A DNA stretch of 64,000 bases, taken from the NCBI RefSeq assembly GCF_002797435.1, contig NZ_PGEN01000001.1, positions 4,090,501 to 4,154,500 of the forward strand. The letters run 5' to 3'. The notes beneath the pieces are model-generated. The model was not told the DNA's origin, ran no database searches, and saw only the letters and a program-made list of their open reading frames with translations. The translations under genes and the position numbers were made by a program. Below are positions 19,003-27,664 of this stretch, piece after piece (positions within the stretch are counted from its first letter, which is position 1; every line of letters begins with the position of its first letter). The DNA is from Sphingomonas koreensis (lineage in GTDB: Bacteria > Pseudomonadota > Alphaproteobacteria > Sphingomonadales > Sphingomonadaceae).

Positions 19003-19999
19003 GACGAACCTCTTGTCCCGCTTCGACACCGAGGATCGATGCGGACATGGCGTCCACGGTGACTCCGCCATCGCTGAGGCCGATGCGGCCGTGACAGGCG
19101 CGGAAGTCGCTCAGCGTGCCGCGGGCGATGATGCTGGCGCTGCCGCCATCGGCGATGTCGACGACCTTGTCGGTCCGCGAATCGCGGACGGTCATCACCT
19201 GATCGGTGCGGGCGGTCATGGTCGGGCCGCCGTCGAAGATGTCGATGTAGTTCTCGAACGCGAAGCCCTCCTGTTCCAGCATCCGCATCGCGGCGCGGCC
19301 GGAGGGGTGGGGCAGGCCGATCACGCTGCGCGCACCCTCGGTCAGCATCGCGGTGTAGATCGGGTGCTTGGGCATCAGATCGGCGATGAACTGGTTGCCG
19401 TGGATCGCATTGAATTCGTCGGCCTGCTGGAAGTTCATGCCGAAGAAGCGGCCCGCGACGCCGTCCCAGAATGGCGATCCGCCGGCCTCGTCAATCACCC
19501 CGCGCAGTTCGGCGAGAACGCGGTCGCCGAAGCGGGCCCGATGCATCGCGATGAACAAATAGCGGCTGCGGGCGAGCAGCATGCCTAGGCCACCGGCACG
19601 CTCGCCGGGGTGGAGGAACAGGCCGCCGACTTCGCTGCAGCCTTCCAGATCGTTGGTGAGGCTGAGGATTTCGGCGCGGAAGGTGCGCGCGAGCGCCTCG
19701 CTGTGCTTGGTCTCGATGCCGAGGCGATAGCTGTAGAAGGGCCAGCGCTGGCCGACCTGGGTGAAGATCTGGCAGGTGCCGCGGACTTCGTGAGTTTCGC
19801 TATTCTCGAGCACGAGCACGAACAGCTCGTCCTTGAGCGCATCGTCGGTGCGGGAAAAGGCCAGCGCGCTGCGCTCGAGCTTGGCCCGCAGCGCCGGCTT
19901 TTCGGGCGGCAGATTGGTGAAGCCGCCGCCGGTGAGCTTCGCCATCTCATAGAGCGCCTGAAGGTCGTCTTCGCGGGCGGGGCGGATCAGGAAGGTCAT
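18989..19999 (-). CDS. astA: Arginine N-succinyltransferase
   Basis: 336 aa in the GNAT fold, with IRPAREDDLQALYEMAK and GFTNLPPEKP at the N-terminus, the acetyl-CoA/succinyl-CoA-binding stretch EVGGLFLHPGERAGGLGMLLARSRYLF, and FFGMNFQQADEFNAIHGNQFIADLMPKHPIY, which is characteristic of AstA. It transfers succinyl from succinyl-CoA to arginine. The start overlaps the stop of the upstream M20 gene by 4 nt. The downstream gene is astB. Confidence 0.95.
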   Translation of the reverse strand: MTFLIRPAREDDLQALYEMAKLTGGGFTNLPPEKPALRAKLERSALAFSRTDDALKDELFVLVLENSETHEVRGTCQIFTQVGQRWPFYSYRLGIETKHSEALARTFRAEILSLTNDLEGCSEVGGLFLHPGERAGGLGMLLARSRYLFIAMHRARFGDRVLAELRGVIDEAGGSPFWDGVAGRFFGMNFQQADEFNAIHGNQFIADLMPKHPIYTAMLTEGARSVIGLPHPSGRAAMRMLEQEGFAFENYIDIFDGGPTMTARTDQVMTVRDSRTDKVVDIADGGSASIIARGTLSDFRACHGRIGLSDGGVTVDAMSASILGVEAGQEVRHAPR

Positions 20000-21201
20000 A
20001 CGCGGCCCTTCTCGATGATGCGCAGGATGGTGAGGGTGGAGAGCGCGGCGCGCTCGGGCAGGCTTTCAGGGATAAGAAATTCCTCTGCACTATGGATCGC
20101 GCCGCCGCGGGCGCCCATGGTGTCGACCACGGGCACGCCGCAGGCGGCGATGTTGTTGCCGTCGCACACCCCGCCCGTGGCCTTCCACGCAACGGGGATG
20201 TCGAGATCCGCGCCGGCCTGCTTGACCAGCCCGAACAGCCGCTCGGCGCCGGGATCGAGGGGCTTGGGAGGGCGGTTGAAGCCGCCATGGACATGGATGT
20301 GGACGTCGTGCGCGGCGGCGACTTCGGCGGTCGCGGTCTCGACCAATGCGGCGGCGCGGGCGATCGCCTCATGCGAGGCGGGGCGAAAATTGACGCGCAG
20401 GATGGCGAGATCGGGCACGACATTGTTGGGACCGCCGCCCTCGATCCGCGCGGGGTTGACCGCGAGGCCCTCGCCCTTCGCAGCGGCGAGGCGCAGGGCG
20501 AGGTCGGCGGCGGCGACGATCGCGTTGCGGCCTTCCTCCGGATTGCGGCCGGCATGGGCGCTGCGGCCATGGACGACGATCGAGAAATTGCCGGTGCCGC
20601 CGCGTGCGCCGGCCAATGTGCCGTCGGGAAGGGCGGGTTCGTAGGTGAGTGCGGCGACCTTGCCCTGGGCTGCCTGTGCGATCAGCGCGGCGGAAGCGAA
20701 GGAGCCGGTCTCCTCGTCCGAGTTGATCACGACCTCATAGCCGAAGCGTTCGGCGGCGGGCGTTGTTTCGACGGCCCGGAGCGCGGCGAGCATTACGGCG
20801 ATCCCGCCTTTCATGTCCGCCGCCCCCGGCGCGTTGAGACGGCCGTCGGGCAGCCAGGTCGCAGACTGGAAGGGGTGATCGGCGGGGAAGACGGTGTCCA
20901 TATGGCCGGTGAACAGCATCTGGACCGGCGCTTCTGGCCGCACGCGCAGATGGAGGTGGCGGCCATGGGCAAGCGGGAGGACTTCGCCCCTGGTATCGAC
21001 GGTCTCGACCGGCGCGGGATCGACGAGGGTCGGGTCGCCGGGAAGCGCGGCAAAGGCGCTGGCGAGCATATCCGCCATCGTGGCGAGACCGGGAAGATTG
21101 CGCGTGCCGCTGTTGACCGCGACCCAGCGTTCGACCTGAGCGAGCATCGGGGCCGCGCGGGCGTGCTCGATCGCGGCGGATTCGATTGCGGTGAGAGCCA
21201 T
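19996..21201 (-). CDS. M20 family metallopeptidase (ArgE/DapE/CPG2 type)
   Basis: 401 aa zinc-dependent amidohydrolase. The metal and catalytic residues are visible: FTGHMDTVFP (His and Asp), GAADMKGGIAV (Asp), NSDEETGS (Glu pair), DLAILRVNFRP and the dimerisation domain FSIVVHGRSAHAGRNPEEGRNAI, and HSAEEFL at the end. It is the first gene of the ast run and overlaps astA by 4 nt. In this setting it could remove the succinyl group late in the AST pathway (the job of AstE) but other amidohydrolase activities are equally possible. Upstream longer starts run into unrelated residues, so the ATG at 21201 was taken. Confidence 0.85.
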   Translation of the reverse strand: MALTAIESAAIEHARAAPMLAQVERWVAVNSGTRNLPGLATMADMLASAFAALPGDPTLVDPAPVETVDTRGEVLPLAHGRHLHLRVRPEAPVQMLFTGHMDTVFPADHPFQSATWLPDGRLNAPGAADMKGGIAVMLAALRAVETTPAAERFGYEVVINSDEETGSFASAALIAQAAQGKVAALTYEPALPDGTLAGARGGTGNFSIVVHGRSAHAGRNPEEGRNAIVAAADLALRLAAAKGEGLAVNPARIEGGGPNNVVPDLAILRVNFRPASHEAIARAAALVETATAEVAAAHDVHIHVHGGFNRPPKPLDPGAERLFGLVKQAGADLDIPVAWKATGGVCDGNNIAACGVPVVDTMGARGGAIHSAEEFLIPESLPERAALSTLTILRIIEKGRV

Positions 21202-21671
21202 GCGCGGCAGGTGTATCGGGTGATACGCGGCGGGTGAACCCCCGGTGCGTGGAAAGTTTCCTGCGGTACCGGTTGGGGCGCCGGACGCTCTGGAAAGTCC
21301 CAAAGGTCACGCCCCTGCGCGTCCGCAAGGGCTGACGGAGTTGACGGTTTTGGCGCGTTTTTCTGTGCGGGTGTCAGGCGCTGATCTACGGCGTCAAAGG
21401 GCGGCCCGGCATACCGGGCACGGAGAGTGGGGCAGGGGGAATCCTACATTGCAAGGCGGCGGCCCGGACCGTGTGCGGAAGGCTCCGACCCAATTCCGCA
21501 GAATTGGCCCGTGCGACCTGTACGACGCTGACCAGGCTGAACCGAGCAAGACGGGTCATCTTGCCCGAGCGCCGCGCTGCTGGGATGGATCATTGCGGAC
21601 CCGATATGCAGATCGAGCAGGCGAGGGCCGGATCTTCTCCGCGCTGGTCACCAGCGGCGGCTAAAGGACAC
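21202..21671. other. 470-nt gene-free region, no recognised content
   Basis: Between the M20 peptidase gene and the serine hydrolase gene there is no open frame with convincing codon use. Two hairpins are present (CCAATTC-CGCA-GAATTGG at 21490-21507 and GCAAGA-CGGGTCA-TCTTGC at 21546-21564) and a GGCCCGGCATACCGGGC stem near 21415. No known RNA family was recognised. Confidence 0.5.
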
Positions 21672-22769
21672 TCAGCCGCGCGCCATCAGTTCCAGCAGCC
21701 TGCCGGTCATCGCCTTGGGGTCCGCGCGACCATTCTGGTTGGTCAGGATGATCGTGGAGAGCGGTTGCGAGACGTCACGGCGATACCAGCAGGAGAAGCC
21801 GGCTGTGCCACCGCCGTGCGAGACGATTGTCCGTCCGCCGACAGTCTCGACCTCCCAGCCATAGCCCCATCCGGCGGGCTGGCCGTTGGCGAGCTGGGCG
21901 GGCGTCCACATCCTCCGGCGAACCTCGGCGCTGAGAATCGTTCCGCGATCGAGCGCAACCGACCAGCGGTTGATGTCGGCGGCGGTCGAGAGCAGGCCGC
22001 CTGCCGACCAGGTTGCGCCCGGTGCGCTGCGAGGCGGGTTGTCTTCATAGCTGTCGCCCCTCCAGAAATGGCCCGAGGCGCAGGGTGCGTTGCCGGGCAG
22101 GCGGTTTCGCGGGCCGGTCGATAACATGCCGGCGGGGGCAAAGAACCGGCGCTCCAGCTCGTCCCAATAGCCGTTGCCGGTCACCGCTTCCGCGGCCATC
22201 CCCAGCAGAATGAAGCCGAGATTGTTATAGGCGTGCTTTTCGCCGGGGGCGAACTGCATGGGCCGATCGGTCGCCATCGCCACAATTTCCCGCGGTTTGA
22301 GATCCTGTCCCATGACCGCGAAGAAATTGCTCTCGTCGAGATACTCGGGAAGACCCGAAGTGTGGCTGAGCAGCTGGGCAAGCGTGAGCTCGCGCCATCG
22401 GGCCGGAAGCTCTGCGACATAGCTGCCGATCGGGATTTCAGTCCGGAGCCTGGCTTCTTCCTGGAGCTGGAAGATCAACGATGCGGTGAAGATCTTGGTG
22501 AGCGAGCCGATCTCGAAAACTGTCTGCGCATCCGGCGCGGTCTGCGATCCGCTGCGGACCGATCCTTCGCCTCCGGCAATCACGACCTTGCCGTTGCGAA
22601 CCACGCCTGCGGCGAGGCCTGGCGCACCATCCAGCGGCAGGTCGGCAAGGGGGCCGGGCGTGAGTCCGGACGCAGTGGGGCGCCCGGGCAAGAGCCAGGG
22701 CGTCGCCGCCATAGCGCCGATCAAGTGCCGCCTTGACCAGCTGCGGTTCGTGGAGCCGGTTGCGGACAT
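21672..22769 (-). CDS. Class C beta-lactamase-related serine hydrolase, Tat-exported
   Basis: 365 aa. Twin-arginine signal (SRRHLIGAMAATPWLLPG). Catalytic motifs: SLTK (Ser89-Lys92), YNN (Tyr181-Asn183) and SHGGG (KTG-like position) near the C-terminus. The catalytic set matches DD-peptidase/esterase members of the class C beta-lactamase superfamily, many of which are not true lactamases. Tat export suggests folding in the cytoplasm before release to the periplasm. It is followed closely by a DUF481 protein on the same strand. Confidence 0.88.
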   Translation of the reverse strand: MSATGSTNRSWSRRHLIGAMAATPWLLPGRPTASGLTPGPLADLPLDGAPGLAAGVVRNGKVVIAGGEGSVRSGSQTAPDAQTVFEIGSLTKIFTASLIFQLQEEARLRTEIPIGSYVAELPARWRELTLAQLLSHTSGLPEYLDESNFFAVMGQDLKPREIVAMATDRPMQFAPGEKHAYNNLGFILLGMAAEAVTGNGYWDELERRFFAPAGMLSTGPRNRLPGNAPCASGHFWRGDSYEDNPPRSAPGATWSAGGLLSTAADINRWSVALDRGTILSAEVRRRMWTPAQLANGQPAGWGYGWEVETVGGRTIVSHGGGTAGFSCWYRRDVSQPLSTIILTNQNGRADPKAMTGRLLELMARG

Positions 22770-22775
22770 GCGTAC

Positions 22776-23681
22776 CTAGAAATCGATCAGCAGCGATGCG
22801 CGGCTCGTCGTGTCCGTCGTCTTGCGTCCGGCCGGTGGCGTGCTTTCATAGTTCACGGCGTAGGACATCTGCGTCGAGAGCGGGCCGAACAGGCGGACGC
22901 GCAGCGCGGTCTTGGTGGTGATGGTGCTGTTCGCCTGCTGCAGATAGGCGGACGCGTCCTGGCTGAGCGTGATCGCGGACGAAAGTTTCCAGTCGAGATC
23001 GAGCTTGCCGCGTGCGGCGATCTGGCTTTCGATCGTGTCGTCGGTGAAGGCGGTGTGGCGATAGGCGGGGCCGAGCTCGACATCGATGCGCAGCCTGCCG
23101 TCGTTGACCGCGGTGTAGCCCGCCCCGGCCGAGACCGAGTAGCGCTCGTTGAAGCCGAGGAAGCGGTCGCTTTCGAACAGCGCCGCACCATAGGCGTAGA
23201 GGCGGTCGTTGACCTTGTAGTTGGGCTCGTAGCTGGCGAGATAGCGTTCGCGGACGACGCGGTTGAGGCTTTCCTGATAGTCGGCCTGCGCGCGCCATTT
23301 GTGGCGCCATTGCAGCCCCTCGCGCTTGACGTCGAGCACGCCGGTGAGGCCGACTGTCTCGGAATTGCCGGTGGTGACATAGCCGCCCAGTTCGGCGCGG
23401 CCCTTCACCAGATCGAGGAAGCGGGCCTCGCGCACGCGGCGTTCGGCAGCCTCGCGGCGCTCGCGCTTCCATGAGCCCGCCGCCTTTTCGGCGACCTCGA
23501 CGCTCGCCTTGTCGGCGGCCTTGGCATATTTGACGATGGCGTTGACCGCGGCCTCGTCGCCCGCCTTCATCGCAGCGTCGAGCATTGCCTTGACCGTGTC
23601 AGGCATCTCGGGCGGGGCTTCGTCCGCCTGCGCGTTTGCGAGCAGCAGCGGGGCGAGGATCAGGGGGATCGTCCGGCGCAT
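22776..23681 (-). CDS. DUF481 outer-membrane beta-barrel-like protein
   Basis: 301 aa. Signal peptide (MRRTIPLILAPLLLANAQA), a helical, Lys/Glu-rich coiled-coil-like stretch (residues about 35-90), then the DUF481 barrel with alternating strands, for example GYVTTGNSETVGLTGVLD and KWRAQADYQESLNRVVRERY, ending in F (RASLLIDF), as typical for outer membrane barrels. Function unknown; the gene lies 6 nt upstream of the serine hydrolase gene. AGGA is placed 7-8 nt before the ATG at 23681. Confidence 0.88.
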   Translation of the reverse strand: MRRTIPLILAPLLLANAQADEAPPEMPDTVKAMLDAAMKAGDEAAVNAIVKYAKAADKASVEVAEKAAGSWKRERREAAERRVREARFLDLVKGRAELGGYVTTGNSETVGLTGVLDVKREGLQWRHKWRAQADYQESLNRVVRERYLASYEPNYKVNDRLYAYGAALFESDRFLGFNERYSVSAGAGYTAVNDGRLRIDVELGPAYRHTAFTDDTIESQIAARGKLDLDWKLSSAITLSQDASAYLQQANSTITTKTALRVRLFGPLSTQMSYAVNYESTPPAGRKTTDTTSRASLLIDF

Positions 23682-23770
23682 GGGCGTCCTGTTAATGCGG
23701 CAATGCGGCAAAATCGAGATCGAGTGGCGACATGTCGTTACCGGCCCGCATCGCCCCCGCTTGATGGGAC

Positions 23771-24079
23771 TTATCGGCCGAACAAGACTTCGACTTGCTT
23801 ATCCGGTTCATAGAAAACGAGGAATTCACGAACCAGATCGCAAATCTTGCGCCCGGTTTCCGGAAGATCTTCAGAACCCCATGAAGGATGCCAGGAAATG
23901 TGCCACACAACCTTACCTTCGGAATCTTCACGGCTGGCATGGTGTTTAAGATCATACTTTGATTCGGCGTTCTCTATGAGGATGCCGAATCCATCTCTAT
24001 AATGCTCCAGAAAGAACATGTAGTCTGTGTTGCGATATCGGTATCTTGATATTTCCCGCGTGAAATCTCTACTTTCCAT
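23771..24079 (-). CDS. AT-rich orphan protein, possible immunity protein
   Basis: 102 aa, acidic, with no signal peptide and no membrane segment. The gene is clearly more AT-rich than its neighbours, indicating recent transfer. No family recognised. Directly upstream on the same strand, 28 nt away, is the 24-residue tail of a broken gene cut by an IS element (24108-24182). Gene order tail-then-small-acidic-protein, low GC and isolation match toxin/immunity pairs of polymorphic toxin systems, but this is inference from layout only. Confidence 0.6.
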   Translation of the reverse strand: MESRDFTREISRYRYRNTDYMFFLEHYRDGFGILIENAESKYDLKHHASREDSEGKVVWHISWHPSWGSEDLPETGRKICDLVREFLVFYEPDKQVEVLFGR

Positions 24080-24107
24080 TTTGCATTCCGATCTGGTTGT
24101 ATCTATT

Positions 24108-24182
24108 TCAATGCCATTGCATGCGCGTTCGGCGTATCACGTTGCCGTTCTTGTCCGGCTCATGCGCAAATTTAGCCTGAAT
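24108..24182 (-). pseudogene. C-terminal remnant of a gene truncated by the IS element
   Basis: Reading the minus strand from the IS left end gives 24 sense codons and a stop: residues KFAHEPDKNGNVIRRTR then MQWH. The frame is blocked by a stop inside the IS end. The N-terminal part is not found on the other side of the IS, where rppH ends 39 nt away, so the rest was deleted. It could be the end of a toxin-type protein with the neighbouring orphan as immunity gene. Confidence 0.4.
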
Positions 24183-24201
24183 TATTCACCGCGGTGGGGG
24201 T
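24183..24201 (+). repeat. Left terminal inverted repeat of the IS1380-family element
   Basis: Matches the reverse complement of the right end (25798-25816) at 12 of 19 positions, including the outer seven bases. Confidence 0.6.
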
Positions 24202-24283
24202 GAAGGGTTGGCGGGAGTGGCGTAAGCGTTTGCTTTGCAGTAGGAAAATGGGTGTCTAGACCAGTCCTGCAGCGAGGCAAAAA

Positions 24284-25654
24284 ATGCCACAGGCCACACC
24301 CGCCGAGAGCGAGGATAACGCGCTTGGATTTTCGTTTCCAGCCATTGGCGGCAAAAAGCTCACAGCCGCGTTCGACGGTGGCCGGCTGACCTCGGATGGC
24401 GGTGTGCTGCTGCTGGCGCAGGCCGAGCGCGCGATGGGGATCTGCCGTCGGCTTGCGGCTTGCATTGCCGACCCGCGCGATCCTGCGCGGGTGATCCATC
24501 GCCTCGATGACATCCTGCGTGCCCGCACGTTCGCGATCGCCTGCGGCTATGAGGATGCCGATGATCTCGATGCCCTGCGCGACGATCCAGGCTTCCGCCT
24601 GGCGCTGGGCAAGTTGCCGGGATCAGGTGCCGGGCTTGCGAGCCAACCGACGATGAGCAGGTGGGAGAATGCACCGACCACGCGTGAGTTGGCCAGGATG
24701 ATGGGTGCGATGATCGACATCTACTGCGCCAGCTATCCCGCCCCGCCGGCGGCGGTGACGCTGGACATCGATGATACCTGCGATGTCGTCCACGGCTACC
24801 AGCAGTTGTCGTTCTGGAATGGTCATCACGGTGAGCGCTGCTTCCTGCCGATCCACGTCTACGACACTGCGACCGGCCGCCCGGTGGCGATGCTGCTGCG
24901 GACCGGCAAGACGCCGTCGGGCGCCGAAGCTGCCGGCCACATCCGGCGCCTGGTGCGCCATATCCGCCGGCACTGGCCCGATACCCACATCACCATCCGT
25001 GGTGACGGGCACTATGGGCGGCCCGAGGTCATGGCGTTCTGCGAGGCGCACCGCGTCGATTACGTGTTCGGCTTGCCAACCAACGCCGCGCTGCGTGCCG
25101 ATCCGGTCATCGTCGCGGCCGCCGATGCCTGCGCGGTCAAGCGCGCTCAGCGCCAATACCCCGTCCTGCGCAACTATGCCGAGACCCGCTACGGCGCCAA
25201 AAGCTGGAAGTGTCGGCGCCGCGTCGTCGCCCGGATCGAGGCCAGCACGCTGGGTATGGACATCCGCTATGTCGTTACCTCGCTTCAGGACGGATCGGCC
25301 GAGCATATCTACGACACGCTCTACTGCGCGCGCGGCCAGGCCGAGAACCTGATCAAGCGCCACAAGTCGCAGCTCGCCAGCGATCGCACTTCGTGCCGCT
25401 CAGCCAATGCCAACCAGATGCGCCTCATTCTGCACACCGCCGCCTACTGGCTGATGTGGCGCATCCAGCAGGCCATTCCCAAGGCCACCGCGCTGGCCGC
25501 TGCCGAGTTCGCGACCCTGCGCCTGCGGCTGCTCAAGGTCGCTGCCCGCGTCATCGAAAGCGCCTCGCGTATCCGCATTGCCTTCGCTTCAGCCTGCCCG
25601 GATGCCAGCGTGTTCAAAGACATCGCCACCAGCTTCCGGCCAACTCCTACATAG
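24284..25654 (+). CDS. IS1380-family transposase
   Basis: 456 aa, full length. The N-terminus has FDGGRLTSDGGVLLLAQAERAMG, a family signature. The DDE residues are in LDIDDTCD (first Asp), IRGDGHYGRPEV (second Asp) and the late YCARGQAENLIKRHK region (Glu). It is intact, with no frameshift, so the element may be active. Base composition is like the host, unlike the AT-rich orphan next to it. Confidence 0.95.
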   Translation: MPQATPAESEDNALGFSFPAIGGKKLTAAFDGGRLTSDGGVLLLAQAERAMGICRRLAACIADPRDPARVIHRLDDILRARTFAIACGYEDADDLDALRDDPGFRLALGKLPGSGAGLASQPTMSRWENAPTTRELARMMGAMIDIYCASYPAPPAAVTLDIDDTCDVVHGYQQLSFWNGHHGERCFLPIHVYDTATGRPVAMLLRTGKTPSGAEAAGHIRRLVRHIRRHWPDTHITIRGDGHYGRPEVMAFCEAHRVDYVFGLPTNAALRADPVIVAAADACAVKRAQRQYPVLRNYAETRYGAKSWKCRRRVVARIEASTLGMDIRYVVTSLQDGSAEHIYDTLYCARGQAENLIKRHKSQLASDRTSCRSANANQMRLILHTAAYWLMWRIQQAIPKATALAAAEFATLRLRLLKVAARVIESASRIRIAFASACPDASVFKDIATSFRPTPT

Positions 25655-25797
25655 CCAGCGCGGCAGCGCCGCCCAGACCCCGAGCCCTCGTCCTTCAACC
25701 CTGAAAAGCCCATCGCTCCTGACACGGTGAAAAACACCGCCGATGGCGCTCGCCCAGGTCAAACCGCTATCGGCTGAACACAATCAGAACAGCCCAA

Positions 25798-25816
25798 AAT
25801 CCCGGCCTCGTGAATA
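25798..25816 (-). repeat. Right terminal inverted repeat of the IS1380-family element
   Basis: AATCCCGGCCTCGTGAATA; inverse partner of the left end at 24183-24201. Confidence 0.6.
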
Positions 25817-25854
25817 GGAGAGGTTAGTGAAGCAACTCCTGAAAGGGAGAGGGC

Positions 25855-26373
25855 TTAAACTGCGTTACCACCGAGATCGGGTTCGCTCGACGGAAAGCCC
25901 AGTGGTTCGGCGAAGAGTTCGAGCAGGCGGACATAGAGCGCGCGCTTGAACGGGACAATGACATGCGGCAGCTCGGCCGGGTCGATCCAGCGCCAGGCGC
26001 GGAATTCGGGGTGGGCGGTGGCGATGTCGATCGCCTCGTCGCCGGCGGTGAGGCGGAACAGGAACCAGCGCTGGCGCTGGCCGCGCCACTTGCCCTTCCA
26101 CACCTTGCCGATCAGATCGTCGGGCAGGTCGTATTGCAGCTCCTCGGGCGCTTCCGCGACGAACTCGACCGCGTCGCGGACGACGCCGGTTTCCTCCCAG
26201 AGCTCGCGATAGGCGGCCTCCAGCGCGTCCTCGCCCGGGTCGATCCCGCCCTGCGGCATCTGCCAGGCCTCGAGCGTGGAATCGAGACGCTGGCCGACGA
26301 AGACCTGCCCGTCGCGGCTGAGCAGCATCACCCCGGCACAGGGACGGTAGGGGAGGGAAGCGAGGTCCTTCAT
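25855..26373 (-). CDS. rppH: RNA pyrophosphohydrolase
   Basis: 172 aa Nudix hydrolase. The Nudix box begins at Gly42 and reads GGIDPGEDALEAAYRELWEE (residues 42-61, ends TGV). The N-terminal PYRPCAGVMLLSRDGQVFVGQR and the QMPQGG motif match RppH. It removes pyrophosphate from the 5' end of triphosphorylated mRNA and starts decay. It overlaps the start of the upstream hydrolase by ATGA. The IS element is 39 nt beyond its stop. Confidence 0.93.
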   Translation of the reverse strand: MKDLASLPYRPCAGVMLLSRDGQVFVGQRLDSTLEAWQMPQGGIDPGEDALEAAYRELWEETGVVRDAVEFVAEAPEELQYDLPDDLIGKVWKGKWRGQRQRWFLFRLTAGDEAIDIATAHPEFRAWRWIDPAELPHVIVPFKRALYVRLLELFAEPLGFPSSEPDLGGNAV

Positions 26374-27344
26374 GCCGCGGCCTGCATCATCACGCGATTG
26401 CCCTCGGCCTCGACCAGCACGTCCTTGAAGGCGACGAGCATGCCCGCGACATCGCCCTGCGCGGACGGGATCGCGCGGCGCAGCGTAATAAAGCCATGGA
26501 TATTGCCCGCCGCCTCACGGAACACCACCGGCACGCCGGCGCCGATCAGCGCGGCGGCATAAGCGCGGCCCTGGTCGCGGATCGGATCGAGGCTGGCGGT
26601 GACGATCACCGCGGGCGGCAGCCCGGCGAGCGAGTCATTGGCCATCGGCGATGCGCGCCGGTGCGCGGTGTCGGCGGCATAGCATTCGGCGAACCAGTCG
26701 AGGCTTCGTCTGGTGAGCAGATAGCCCTCCCCGAAGCTGTCGAGCGAGGGATAGTCGGTGCGCAGATCCGCGGCGGGGTAGATGAGCAGCTGGGCGATCA
26801 CCGGCACTGCGGCGGGATTGTCGCGAAACTCGATCGCGGCAACCGCCGACATCTGTCCACCCGCGCTGTCGCCGGCGAGTGCGATCGAGGTGACCGCGCG
26901 GCCAAGTTCGGCGGGACTCGAGGCGACCCAGCGGGCCGCGGACTCGGCATCGTCGGAGGCGGCGGGCCAGGGGTGTTCGGGAGCGAGGCGATAGTCGACC
27001 GATACGATCGGCAGATCGAGCGTGCGCGCCATTTCGGCGACGATCGATGCATGGGTATCGACATTGCCGATCACGAAGCCGCCGCCATGGAAATAGACGA
27101 CGACCGGGCCGGGTTCGCGGCGCTCGCGCGCGTCGAACAGCCGGGCGGGGATGGTGCCGGCGGGGCCGGGAATCGCGAGGTCGCGCATCACCGCGAGGTC
27201 GCCGGGCGGGAGATCGACCAGATCCTTCATCCCCGCATATTGCGCGCGAAAGACCGCAGGCTGCGGCGGCCATTCGGGCTGGGGCATCGCGGCGAGCATG
27301 TCGAGAAAGACACGGACGTCCGGACGGACATAGGGATCGGCCAA
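26370..27344 (-). CDS. Alpha/beta-hydrolase of the hormone-sensitive lipase group
   Basis: 324 aa. The HSL signature HGGGF is present (VVVYFHGGGFVIGN), as are the nucleophile GDSAGG (ALAGDSAGGQMSA), DPIRDQG (Asp) and the late HGF (His) motifs. It is a carboxylesterase of type IV. The first start with a ribosome-binding site is a TTG at 27344 preceded by AGGAG 8 nt away; an upstream open frame continues with unlikely residues and has no such site. It overlaps rppH by 4 nt. Confidence 0.87.
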   Translation of the reverse strand: MADPYVRPDVRVFLDMLAAMPQPEWPPQPAVFRAQYAGMKDLVDLPPGDLAVMRDLAIPGPAGTIPARLFDARERREPGPVVVYFHGGGFVIGNVDTHASIVAEMARTLDLPIVSVDYRLAPEHPWPAASDDAESAARWVASSPAELGRAVTSIALAGDSAGGQMSAVAAIEFRDNPAAVPVIAQLLIYPAADLRTDYPSLDSFGEGYLLTRRSLDWFAECYAADTAHRRASPMANDSLAGLPPAVIVTASLDPIRDQGRAYAAALIGAGVPVVFREAAGNIHGFITLRRAIPSAQGDVAGMLVAFKDVLVEAEGNRVMMQAAA

Positions 27345-27664
27345 GGGGTCATCTCCTGAGGAACTGGCCCGTTCTAGGCGACGCCCCGCCGCTGCGTCCA
27401 CCGGATGAACCCGCGCTTTGCCGCAACGAAAGAAGAAATTCGCTATCGCCCGCGTAATTTGGCTGCTAGGGGCGCGCTCATGTTTCGAAAACGGCCCATT
27501 ATGACCACCCGGAACGCGACCCGCTGAACCAGCCGGTCGTGGCGTTCGGGTTATGCCGCGAAACATCTTCAACCGGCGGGCGAACGGCCCGCTGACTTCC
27601 CACCGAAAAATGACTATGTCGCTGCCCGAATTCCGGGTGGCTTGACCGCATGAAAGGGTCTCAC
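27345..27664. other. 320-nt intergenic region between divergent hydrolase and asd
   Basis: No gene was found here. GCTGCTAGGGGCGCG at 27463-27477 resembles the TAGG-type -10 elements in front of lepA and ahcY, but the matching -35 is poor. The rest shows no conserved structure that I can name. Confidence 0.4.

Larger units (their letters stand above)
24183..25816 (+). mobile_element. IS1380-family insertion sequence, about 1.63 kb
   Basis: A complete transposase gene is flanked by imperfect inverted repeats. The left end reads TATTCACCGCGGTGGGGGT and the reverse complement of the right end TATTCACGAGGCCGGGATT, with the first seven bases identical and 12 of 19 matching without gaps. The size is normal for the family. 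The 4 bp flanking each side (GAAT and GGAG) do not match, so a target duplication is not evident and flanking DNA may have been lost. The exact ends are provisional. Confidence 0.75.

Noticed and set aside
21245..21664. Plus-strand frame of 139 codons in the gap before the serine hydrolase
   Set aside because: No ribosome-binding site, no domain, and unlikely residue composition; not annotated as a gene.
21672..22769. True beta-lactamase resistance gene
   Set aside because: The catalytic triad motifs fit the wider class C superfamily with many esterases and peptidases; nothing specific to antibiotic hydrolysis was seen.
23692..23955. Minus-strand short frame ending MSPLDLDFAALPH upstream of the DUF481 gene
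   Set aside because: Starts inside the orphan gene in another frame and has no signal of independent translation; could be chance.
24179..25820. Four-base target duplication of the IS element
   Set aside because: Flanking bases on the two sides differ (GAAT and GGAG) in all placements tried.
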